In this document: positions 22,003 through 31,600 of the stretch, piece after piece
How the letters are laid out: each line of letters opens with the position of its first letter
How positions within the stretch are numbered: the stretch's first letter is position 1
Position numbers and translations under genes: made by a program
Notes under the pieces: generated by a model
What the model saw: the letters and a program-made list of their open reading frames with translations, nothing else
Told to the model about the DNA's origin: nothing
The model's database searches: none
Origin: Myxococcales bacterium
Lineage (GTDB): Bacteria > Myxococcota_A > Polyangia > Haliangiales > Haliangiaceae
Assembly (NCBI GenBank): GCA_016794525.1
Contig: JAEUJY010000073.1
Location: forward strand, 62,001 to 126,000
Direction: 5' to 3'
Length of the DNA: 64,000 nt

Positions 22003-22994
22003 GCGATCGCGAGGTGCTCGACGCGCTGTCGACCGGGGTGCTGATCGCCGGCGCCGACGAGATCACGTCCCACGCCAACCCCGCGGCGTGCCGGATGCTC
22101 GCGCTCGATCACGCGTCGTGCGTGGGTCAGCCGGTGCCGCTGCTGCTGGGGCTGTCGGCGTCGCTGCGCGACCACGGCCTCGACGCCACCGACAGCGAGC
22201 GGCGGTTCGTGCTGAACCTGCCGACCGGCCCGGCCGGCGCGACCTTGCGCTCGGTCGAGGGCCGCGGCTTCGTGTGCCTGGTCCGCTCGGCCGACGCCGG
22301 CCGCGGCGCCGACGCCTCGCTGCAAGAGAACGAGCGCGAGTCGGCGCTGGGCGCGATCCTCGCCGCGTTCGCCCACGAGGTGCGCAACCCGCTGGCGGCG
22401 CTGGCGGCGGCGGTCGACCTGCTGCGCACCGAACTCGGCGAGGCCGAGTCGGGCAGCCTCGACATCATCGACCGCCAGGTGCGGCGGCTGGTCGCGCTGT
22501 CGCGCGCGCCGATCGCGCTGGGGCAGCCGTCGATCACGCAGCGGGTGCGCTGCCGCGTCGATCGCCTGGTGCTGGGCGCGATCGCGGTGGTCGCGCCCGA
22601 GGCCGGCCGCCGCAACGTCGAGTTCTCGCTGCGCGTCGAGCAGCTGCCGCGTGTGGTGGTGGGCGAGCGCGAGATCGTCGACGCGCTGGCCGAGCTGCTG
22701 GAGAACGCGGTCCACGCGTCGCCCGCCGAGGGCATCGTCCGGATCACCGGCTGGAAGCGGCCCGACCCCGAACGGGTCGTGATCGAGATCGTCGATCGCG
22801 GGCCGGGCATGGCGCCGGCGGAGATCTCGGAGGCGCTGCGCGCGTTCACGACGACGAAGCCCCGGGCCGTCGGCTCGGGGTTGGGGTTGGCCCACCGGTT
22901 GATCCGTGACAGCGGCGGGCGCCTGGCGCTCGAGCCGGGCGCGGACGCCGGGCTGATCGTGCGGGTCGAGCTACCCGCCGAGGAGCTGCGATGA
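21996..22994 (+). CDS. PAS-domain histidine kinase
   Basis: A 332-residue cytoplasmic kinase. Residues ~5-60 form a PAS-like sensor (VLDALSTGVLIAGADEITS, NPAACRMLALD). HisKA carries the His near residue 127 in FAHEVRNPLAALAAAVDLLR, and HATPase has ELLENAVHASPAEG, DRGPGMAP and GSGLGLAHRLIRDSGG. The GTG at 21996 (or TTG at 21999) overlaps the preceding kinase gene by seven bases, and the stop overlaps the next regulator as ATGA. The three genes therefore form one translational unit, and this kinase probably feeds the receiver of the next gene. Confidence 0.9.
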   Translation: MLSDREVLDALSTGVLIAGADEITSHANPAACRMLALDHASCVGQPVPLLLGLSASLRDHGLDATDSERRFVLNLPTGPAGATLRSVEGRGFVCLVRSADAGRGADASLQENERESALGAILAAFAHEVRNPLAALAAAVDLLRTELGEAESGSLDIIDRQVRRLVALSRAPIALGQPSITQRVRCRVDRLVLGAIAVVAPEAGRRNVEFSLRVEQLPRVVVGEREIVDALAELLENAVHASPAEGIVRITGWKRPDPERVVIEIVDRGPGMAPAEISEALRAFTTTKPRAVGSGLGLAHRLIRDSGGRLALEPGADAGLIVRVELPAEELR

Positions 22995-24220
22995 GCCACG
23001 CCGAACACTTCGTGCTGGTCGACGACGAAGAGGACCTGCTGCGGTCGCTGGTCGCGGCGCTGCGCCGGGCCCGCCCCCAGGCCGACGTCGCCGGCTTCGC
23101 CGATCCGGTCCTCGCCGATCAGCACCTGCAGGCGGCGCCGCGCGTCGACGCGCTGATCACCGACATCCGCATGCCCAAGCTCGACGGGATCGAGCTGCTG
23201 GTGCGGGCGCGGCAGCGGATGCCGCGCCTGCCGGCGGTGGTGATGACGGCGTTCCCGTCGCCCAGCGTGGTGTCGCAGGTGTCGTCGTTCGGCACCGTCG
23301 AGTACCTCGACAAGCCGTTCTCGGTGGCGACGTTCACCGCCACCATCGACAAGGTGCTGCGCGGTGGCGCGACGCCGGGGTTCGCCGGCGCGCTGGCCAT
23401 CGACGGCCTGCCCGACCTGGTCCAGCTGTGCGCGCTGTCGACCGCGACCAGCGCGCTCAAGGTGAACCGCGGCAAGCGCCACGGCACGATGTGGTTCGAG
23501 CGCGGCCTGGTGGTCCACGCCGAGTGCGAGGGCCAGACCGGCGCCCCCGCGTTCTTCGAGATCCTCGGCTGGAAGGACGGCGCGTTCACCGTCGACCGCG
23601 GCGCCACGTCGCCGCGCCGGACGATCGGCCAGCGCGCGACCGAGCTCCTGATCGAGGCCCTGCGCCTCCAGGACGAGGCGGCGCGCGCCAACGGCGGCGC
23701 CGAGGTCGACATCGAGGCCGACCTGGAGCTGATCGACCTGGAGCTCTCGATCCAGGAGTTCGAGGAAACCGACGACCTTCCCGAGACCGCGGAGGTGTCG
23801 TTGCCCGTGACTGCGGTCTCGTCAACCCACGTAGCGAAGGAGCAAGTGCACATGGCGTCCAACATCCAGAACAACCTCGAGCGTCTCCGCGGCATCGATG
23901 GCTACCTCGGCGCGGCCCTGGTCGACTCCGAGAGCGGCATGACGCTGGGCACCGACGGTGGTGGCGCGTCGCTGAACCTCGAGGTGGCGGCCGCCGCCAA
24001 CACCGAGGTGGTGCGGGCCAAGCGCAAGGCGATGAAGGCGCTCAACCTCAAGGACGACATCGAGGACATCCTGATCTCGCTCGGGCGCCAGTACCACGTG
24101 ATCCGCCCGCTGCGCGCCCGGCCCGGCGTCTTCTACTACGTCGCCGTCGATCGCGCGAAGGCCAACCTCGCGATGGCGCGCATGGCGATCGCCGACACCG
24201 AGAAGGCGCTCGAGCTGTAG
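22991..24220 (+). CDS. Response regulator with DUF4388 and roadblock domains
   Basis: A 409-residue fusion. Residues 1-125 are a receiver with full active site (LVDDEEDLL; Asp in ITDIRMPKLDG; EYLDKPFS). Residues ~130-230 look like DUF4388/PATAN (FAGALAIDGLPDLVQLCALS, GTMWFERGLVVHAE, FEILGWKDGAFTVD). An acidic linker (~240-275) follows. Residues 288-409 are a roadblock/LC7-like domain (IQNNLERLRGIDGYLGAALV, VRAKRKAMKALNLKDDIED). Roadblock proteins such as MglB regulate small Ras-like GTPases in gliding bacteria, so output may be through a GTPase or protein contact instead of DNA. No HTH is seen. An internal Shine-Dalgarno and ATG at 23852 could yield the roadblock part alone. Confidence 0.88.
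   Translation: MSHAEHFVLVDDEEDLLRSLVAALRRARPQADVAGFADPVLADQHLQAAPRVDALITDIRMPKLDGIELLVRARQRMPRLPAVVMTAFPSPSVVSQVSSFGTVEYLDKPFSVATFTATIDKVLRGGATPGFAGALAIDGLPDLVQLCALSTATSALKVNRGKRHGTMWFERGLVVHAECEGQTGAPAFFEILGWKDGAFTVDRGATSPRRTIGQRATELLIEALRLQDEAARANGGAEVDIEADLELIDLELSIQEFEETDDLPETAEVSLPVTAVSSTHVAKEQVHMASNIQNNLERLRGIDGYLGAALVDSESGMTLGTDGGGASLNLEVAAAANTEVVRAKRKAMKALNLKDDIEDILISLGRQYHVIRPLRARPGVFYYVAVDRAKANLAMARMAIADTEKALEL
23837..23854 (+). promoter_or_regulatory. Internal ribosome-binding site and in-frame ATG inside the DUF4388-roadblock gene
   Basis: AAGGAG at 23837-23842 is followed after nine bases by an ATG at 23852 that is in frame with the surrounding gene and falls exactly at the domain border. 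It would make a 122-residue roadblock protein starting MASNIQNNLERL. Strong SD sites are otherwise scarce in this window, which makes chance less likely. Confidence 0.6.
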
Positions 24221-24224
24221 GGCC

Positions 24225-25694
24225 TCAGCGGACGCCGCCCATGCCCAGGTCGTAGATCTCGCCGGCGGCCCCGGCGGCGACCTTGTGGGCGTGGCTCGTC
24301 AGCCAACCGGCCAGCTCGCCGTCGATCGGGTGCTGCGCGACGTGCACGTAGTAGCGGGCGCCCCGCCGCGCGTAGTCGGCGATCGCGGCGCTGCCGGCCA
24401 GATCGTTGGGCACCACCCAGCCGGTGGTGCGCGACAGCCAGAACACCCGCGGGTCCTGGAAGTTGTTGACCGTGTGCCACTCGCGGTTGTAGCCCTCGGC
24501 GCGCGCGCGCACGACGACGCGTGTGCCGGGCGGCGCCAGCTCGGCGAGCTGCTCGCCGAGGACCGTCTCGGGCTGGCGCGGGTGGTGGGTGGCGAACCGC
24601 AGGCCGCGCGCGCCGAGCAGCAGCGCCGCGACGGCGACCGCGCCGACGACGACCGGCGGCCGCGGCAGCGCGTGGGCGGCGGCCGCGACCAGCCACGCGC
24701 CGAACACGACGTGGGGCAAGAGGTAGTGGGTGCCGAACGTCGACGCGGTGTAGCGGAACGCGACCAGCGACAGGAGCGCCGCGGCGAGCGCCAGCGCGAT
24801 CATCTCGGGCGCGACCCGCCGGCGCCACAGCAGCAGCGCCGCCGCCGGCACCGCGAGGAAGCCGACGCCCCACACCAGGCCGAACCGGACCAGCTCGCGC
24901 CACGGCTCGACCGCGGCCAGCGCCGAGGCGGCCGGCAGCTTGCTGTCGCCGCCCGACAGCACGCCGAACGTGTTGCCGTAGGTGGTGTAGAGCGTGCGCG
25001 CGTACAGGAGGTACGCGCCGACGATCGCCAGCACCGCGAGCCAGCCCAGCCACAGCCGCGGCCGGCGCAGCGCCGGGCGGTGCGCGAGCGCGACGACGGC
25101 GAACTGCGCGACGCCGACCTCGAGCGCGGTGGGCTTGACCAGCCCGGCGATCGCGGTGGCCGCGATCCATCCGGCCAGCGCGCGCCGCGACGGGGCGGCG
25201 AGATCGGCGAGGAACGCCAGCCACGCGACGGTGAACGCCAGGAACGCCAGCGGATCGGGCTGGATCGTCGTCGACGCGACGATCGTGCCCTGCATCGACA
25301 GCGCGGCGAGCAGGCCGGCGTAGGCCGCGGCGTCGCCGAAGCGTCGGGCCAGCGCGGCGAACACCAGCGCGCACGCCAGCGCGACGCAGCCGAGCGACAC
25401 CAGCTGCGCCGGGCGCACGACGTCGCCGGTGACGGTGGCGAGCGCCGCGACGATCGCGGGGTACAGCTGCAGCTCGGTCTCGACGTAGCCGGGACCGTCG
25501 CCGCGCCAGGCGATCCGTGGGCGCAGCGGATCGGGCTCCTCGTCGACGAGGTTGCGCGCGATCTGCGCGGTGTCGGCCTGCCGCCAGCCCTGCCAGTCGT
25601 CGGTGATCGCGTCGGTGCGGCGGACCGCCAGCATCAGCACCGCCCACGCCACCAGCGTCGCGTAGGCGGCGACCTGCCACGGGCGCGCCATCAT
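24225..25694 (-). CDS. GT39/ArnT-like membrane glycosyltransferase
   Basis: A 489-residue protein with about ten to twelve hydrophobic segments and the layout of GT-C (GT39/PMT/ArnT-like) transferases, which move a sugar from a polyprenyl-phosphate donor. The first periplasmic loop has DDWQGWRQADTAQIARNL, with Asp and Arg residues where the family has its catalytic region. A soluble C-terminal part (VVVRARAEGYNREWHTVNNF) follows the last membrane segment. Its ATG overlaps the NRPS-PKS stop, so it is probably cotranslated with it. That context suggests glycosylation or membrane handling of the product, but a separate envelope role is equally possible. Confidence 0.75.
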   Translation of the reverse strand: MMARPWQVAAYATLVAWAVLMLAVRRTDAITDDWQGWRQADTAQIARNLVDEEPDPLRPRIAWRGDGPGYVETELQLYPAIVAALATVTGDVVRPAQLVSLGCVALACALVFAALARRFGDAAAYAGLLAALSMQGTIVASTTIQPDPLAFLAFTVAWLAFLADLAAPSRRALAGWIAATAIAGLVKPTALEVGVAQFAVVALAHRPALRRPRLWLGWLAVLAIVGAYLLYARTLYTTYGNTFGVLSGGDSKLPAASALAAVEPWRELVRFGLVWGVGFLAVPAAALLLWRRRVAPEMIALALAAALLSLVAFRYTASTFGTHYLLPHVVFGAWLVAAAAHALPRPPVVVGAVAVAALLLGARGLRFATHHPRQPETVLGEQLAELAPPGTRVVVRARAEGYNREWHTVNNFQDPRVFWLSRTTGWVVPNDLAGSAAIADYARRGARYYVHVAQHPIDGELAGWLTSHAHKVAAGAAGEIYDLGMGGVR

Positions 25695-28600
25695 TTCAGC
25701 GACGACAGCCAGCGGCGCAGGCGCGACGTCGGCGGCGTCGGCTCGGGGCGGTGCGGCGACGGCGGCGTGCGCGGGGGCGGCGGCGCGACGCCGGCGTCGT
25801 ACTCGTGCGCCAGCTGCTCGAGGTTCTGGAAGATGAACGCGCGCGGGCTGACCCGCTTGCCGGTGCGGGCCTCGAGCTTGGCCACCGCCTGCATGATCAA
25901 GAGCGAGTGGCCGCCGAGGTCGAGGAAGTTGTCGGCCAGCGCGATCCGCTCGACGCCGAGCAGCTCGCGCCACACGCCGGCCACCAGCTGCTCGGCGGGC
26001 GAGCGCGGCGCGGCGTAGCTGGGCGGCGCCGGCGCGGCGGCGTCGGCGGGCGCGGGCAGCGCGCGGCGATCGAGCTTGCCGTTGGGGGTGAGCGGCAGCG
26101 CGGGCAGCACGACGAACGCCGCGGGGATCATGTAGTCGGGCAAGGTCTGGCGCAGGTGCTCGCGCAGCTCGGCGCTGGTGGGCGCGGCGCCGTGGGCGAC
26201 GAAGTAGGCGATGAGGCGCTGCTCGCCGCCGGGGCCGGGGCCGGCGACGACGGCGGCCTGGGCGACGCGCGGGTGGCGGGCCAGCGCGACCTCGATCTCG
26301 CCGAGCTCGATGCGGTAGCCGCGGATCTTGACCTGGAAGTCGGTGCGGCCGAGGTGCTGGAGCGTGCCGTCGGGGCGCCAGCGCGCGAGATCGCCGGTGC
26401 GGTAGAGGCGGGCGCCGCCCTCGAACCCGGCGGTGATGAACTTCTCGGCGGTGAGCTCGGGGCGGTGGTGGTAGCCGAGCGCGACGCCGGCGCCGCCGAT
26501 GCAGAGCTCGCCGGGGACGCCGATCGGGACCGGCTGGCCGGCGTCGTCGAGGATCCACACCGCGGTGTTGGCGATCGGCGCGCCGATCGAGATGTCCCCC
26601 TGGCCGGGGCGGATGTGCGCACAGGTCGACCACACCGTCGTCTCGGTGGGGCCGTACATGTTCCACAGCGCGCCGGTGCGCTCGAGCAGCGCCTCGGCGA
26701 GCTCGGCGGGCAGGGCCTCGCCGCCGCACAGCGCGGTGAAGCCGGGGCCGCCGCGCCAGCCGCTCTCGACGAGCATGCGCCAGGTGGCGGGGGTGGCCTG
26801 CATGATCGTCGCGCGGGTCTCGTCGAGCAGCGCCTTGAGCGCGTGGCCGTCGGTGGCCTGGTCGCGCGAGGCCAGGACGATCTCGGCGCCGACCGCGAGC
26901 GGCAGCCACAGCTCGAGCACGGCGATGTCGAAGGAGAGCGTCGTGACGGCGCCCAGCCGATCGCCGGCGGTGAGGCCGGGGCGCTGGGCCATACTGGCGA
27001 GGAAGTTGGTGACGGCGCGGTGCGGGACGCGGACGCCCTTGGGCGTGCCGGTCGAGCCCGAGGTGTAGATGAGGTACGCGGCGTCCTCGGCGGCGGCGCG
27101 GGCGGTGGGCGCGGGGCCGGCGGGGAGCGCGCCCTGATCGAGGCGGAGCACGCGCGCCGGATCGCCGCCGAGCGCGGCGAGGTCGCCGTCGGCGAGGATC
27201 GCGCGGGCGCCGCTGTCGGCGAGCATGAACGCGAGGCGCTCGGGCGGGAACCCGGGGTCGAGCGGCAGGTAGGTCGCGCCGGTCGCGGCGACCGCGAGCA
27301 AGGCGGCGACCATGTCGGGGCCGCGCTCGACGTGGATCGCGACGACGTCGCCGGGGCCGACGCCGCGGCCGGCTAACGCGGCGGCGATCTGATCGCGCCG
27401 GGCGACCAGCGCGCCGTAGGTGGTGGCGGTGCCGGCGTGGCGGATCGCGACCTTGGCCGGATCGCGGGCCAGGCCGGGCGCGACGTAGCTGGCCAGATCG
27501 GCGGCGGCGGGCAGCGGCTGGGCGGTGGCGTTCCACGCGTCGAGCTGGGCGCGCTCGTCGGCGCCGATCGTGAGCAGCTCGCGCAGCGGGCGCTCGGGGT
27601 GCGCGGCGATCGCGGACACCAGCGCCAGGAAGCGCTGGGCCAGGCGGCGCGCGGTGTCCTCGGACAGGATGTCGGTGTTGTAGTTGAGGCCGCCGACCAC
27701 GCCGTCGACGCCGTCGAGGAACCACAGCGCGACGTCCTGGGCGGCGGCCGGCTGGAACACCGGCAGGTTGCGGTGATCGAGGTTGCCCCAGCGCGGCGGG
27801 CGCTGCCGCGCGTCCTGGTACGAGAAGAACGCCTGGTAGATCGGGAAGCGCGACTCGTCGCGGCGCACGTCGAGCGTGCGCACGAGGTGCTCGAACGGGA
27901 CGTCCTGGGCGCCGAACGCGGCGATCGTGTCCGTGCGGATCGCGCGCACCAGCTCGAGGAAGCTGCGGCCGGGATCGACGGCGATGCGCAGCGGCAGCGC
28001 GTTGACGAAGAAGCCGGCGACGGCCTCGAGGTCGGCGCTGTTGCGGCCGCGCACCGGCGTGCCGATGACCAGCTCGGGCGCGCGGGTCTGCTGGTGGAGC
28101 AGCGTGGCCCACGCGCCGAGCAGCGTCATGAACAGGGTCGCGCTCTCGCGCAGGCCGGCGGCGCGCAGCGCGTCGGTGATCGCCGGCGGCAGCCGCAGCC
28201 ACTCGGTCGAGCCGGCGCCGCTCATCGTCGGCGGCCGCGGGAAGTCGGTCGGCAGGTCGAGCGACTCGGGGGCGCCGGCCAGGCGGTCCTTCCAGAACGC
28301 CAGCTGACGCTCGAGCTCGGGGCCGGTCATCCACCCGCGGTGCCAGGCCGCGAAGTCGGCGTAGGTGACGCTGGGCGCGGGGCGCGTCGGCGCGGCGCCG
28401 CGCTGGTACGCGCCGTACAGATCGGCCATCTCCTCGTAGAACAGGTCGAACGACCAGCCGTCCCAGATCGCGTGGTGCGGCATGAAGAACAGCACGTGGT
28501 CGTCGTCGCCGAGCCGGAACAGCCGGGCGCGGAACAGCGGCGGGGTGGCGAGGTCGAACGGCACCGCGACCAGCGCGGCCAGGCGGGCCTGCAGCGCGGC

Positions 28601-31600
28601 GTCGCGATCGGCGGCGGGCACGTCGGTGAGATCCTCGAACGGCAGCTCGACGGCGACGTCGTCGAGGACGACCTGCGCCGGGCTGTCGCCGACCATGCGG
28701 ATGACGGTGCGCAGCACGTCCTGGCGACGCACCAGCTCGACCAGCGCGCGCTCGAGCGCGGGCCGATCGAGCGCGCCGCGCAGCCTGTGGGCCGACGGCA
28801 CGTTGAAGACGGTGCGGCCGAGCTGCAGCTGCTCGAGGTACCAGACCCGCTGCTGCATCAGCGACAGTGGCGCCGGGCCGGTCTCGGTGCGGCGCGGGAT
28901 GCGCAGCGGGGCGACCGCCTCGGTCGGCGCGGCGGCGGTCAGCGCCGCGGCCAGCCGCGCCACGGTCGGGTGCTCGAACACCAGGCGCATCGGCACCGCG
29001 CGGCCGAGCTGCTTGCCGAGGCGCGCGGCCATCTGCGCGACCAGGAGCGAGTGGCCGCCCAGCGCGAAAAAGTCGTCGTGGATCGACAGCCGGGCCACCG
29101 CAAGGGTCTCGGCGAACGCGTGCGCGAGGGTCTCCTCGAGCGGCGTGCGCGGCGCGACCTCGGGGCCGGCCGCGGCGGTCGCCGGGCCGCCGGGCGCGGG
29201 CAGCGCCTTGCGGTCGACCTTGCCCGAGCCGGTCAGCGGCAGCGCCGCCAGCGCGACGAAGCGGGTCGGGATCATGTAGTCGGGTAGGCTGCGGGCGAGG
29301 TGGGCGCGCAGCTCCTCGTCGCCGGGCACCGCGTGGCCGGGCGCCGCGACCAGGTACGCGACCAGCCGCGGATCGCCGGGCTGATCCTCGCGCGCGACGA
29401 CGGCGGCCTGGGCGATGGCGGCGTGGCGGGCGAGCGCCACCTCGATCTCGCCGAGCTCGATGCGGTAGCCGCGCAGCTTGACCTGGAAGTCGGTGCGGCC
29501 GAGGCACTCGAGAACGCCGCCGCCGTCGGTGCCGACGTGCCAGCGCGCCAGATCGCCGGTGCGGTACAGCCGCGCGCCGGGGCTGGCTCGGAAGGGATCG
29601 GGGATGAAGCGCTCGCGGGTCAGCGCGGGGCGATCGAGGTAGCCGAGCGTGACGCCGTCGCCGCCGATGTACAGCTCGCCGACCACGCCGATCGGCACCG
29701 GCTGCTGGTCGGCGTCGAGCACGTGCAGCGTGGTGTTGGCGATCGGATGGCCGACCATGATCGGGCCGTCGTCGGTGACGCGGTGGAAGGACGACCACAC
29801 CGTGGTCTCGGTGGGGCCGTAGCCGTTCCACAGCGCGGCGACCACCGGCCGCAGGTCGGCGGCGAGATCGCGCGGCATCGCCTCGCCGGTGCAGATCGCC
29901 GTGACCCGCGGGTCGCCGGCCCACCCCGCCGCGCGGAGGAGGTGCCAGGTCGCGGGCGTCGCGTCGATGAACGTCACGCCCGCCTGCTCGACCAGCGCGC
30001 GCAGGGCGTCGCCGTCGGTGGTCTGCCGCCGCGAGGCCAGGACGATCGTCGCGCCCACCGTGAGCGGCGCGACCAGCTCGGACACCGCGATGTCGAACGA
30101 CGGCGTGGTCACAGCCAGCACGACGTCGGACTCGGTGAGGCCGGGCTCGCGCGTGACGCTGGTGATCAGGTTGACGACGCTCCGGTGCGGCACCAGCACG
30201 CCCTTGGGCGTGCCGGTCGAGCCCGAGGTGTAGATGACGTAGGCGACGTCGTCGGTCGAGCCGACCGCGACCGCTGGCGCAGCGGCTGGCGTCAGGCCGT
30301 CGACCAGCACCGTGCGGACGCCTGGCAGCGCGACCTCGGCGGCGACCGCGGCGGTCGTCGCGACCACCGCCACGCCGGCGTCGCCGATCATGAAGCGCAG
30401 GCGCTCGGCCGGGAAGCTCGGGTCGAGCGGCACGTAGGCCGCGCCGGCGCCGAGGATGCCGAGCAAGATCGGCACGAGGTGGCGGTCGCGATCGGCCAGC
30501 ATGCCGACCCGCGCCCCGGGCGTGACCCCGGCGTTCACCAGCGCCGCGGTGACGGTGGCCGCGGCGGCGGCGAGCTCGCCGTAGGTCAGCGTGTCGGCGT
30601 CGGTGATCACCGCCGGCTTGGTCGGCTGCCGCCGCGCGGCGCTGGCGATCAGCGCCTCGACGCGCGTGCCGCGCGGGTAGGGCGCCTCGGTCTGGTTCCA
30701 CGCGGCCAGCTGGCGTGCGTCGTCGGGCGGGACGATCGGCAGCCGGCCGATCGGCTGGTCGGGATCGGTGAGCGCGCCGCGCAGCAGCGCCTCGTACGCC
30801 GCCAGCCAGCGCCGCACGGTCGCGGCGTCGAACAGGTCGGCGTTGTACTGGCACTCGACGCGCAGCCCGGCGCCGGTGTCGACCGCGTTGACGAACAGCT
30901 CGAAGGTCTCGTGGACGCGCGGGTTCGATTGCAGGTCCAGCGCCAGGCCGGGCAGGGCGTGGGCCTCGCCCGACAGCGCCTGGTCGATGTTGAAGATGAC
31001 GCTGATCAGCGGCAGGCGCGACGGATCGCGGGCCAGCGGCAGCACCTGCAGCACGCGGCCGAAGGTGACGTCCTGGTGGTCGTAGGCGTCGAGCATGCGG
31101 CCGCGCACGCGCTTGACCACGTCGCCGAAGCGATCGCCGCGCGCGAGCTGGGCGCGCACCGGCAGCATGCTGACCGCGTGGCCGACCAGGCCGCCGAGCC
31201 CGTCGGCGTTCTGGCCGGCGGCGGGGATGCCGACCACCAGATCGTCGGCGCCCGACAGCCGGTGCAGCAGCACGTCGAAGCCGGCCAAGAGCGTCGCGAA
31301 CGCGCTGGCGCCGAGCTTGGCGCCGAGCTTCTTGACGCCGGCGAGCAGGTCGGCCGGCACGAGGTAGTCCTCGCGGCCGGAGCGGGTGGTGCGGACCGGC
31401 GGCCGCGGGCGATCGGCCGGCAGCTCGAGCGTGGGCACGCCGCCGGCGAACTGCTCGACCCACCACCGCTCGTTGGCCACGAGCTCGGGGGCGTCGGCGC
31501 GGGCGGCCTGCGCGGCGGCGTAGTCGGCGAACGACGGCGCCGGCGGCAGCGGCGCCGAGCGCGCGCCGGTGGCGATGCCGTACAGCGCCGCCAGGTCCTT

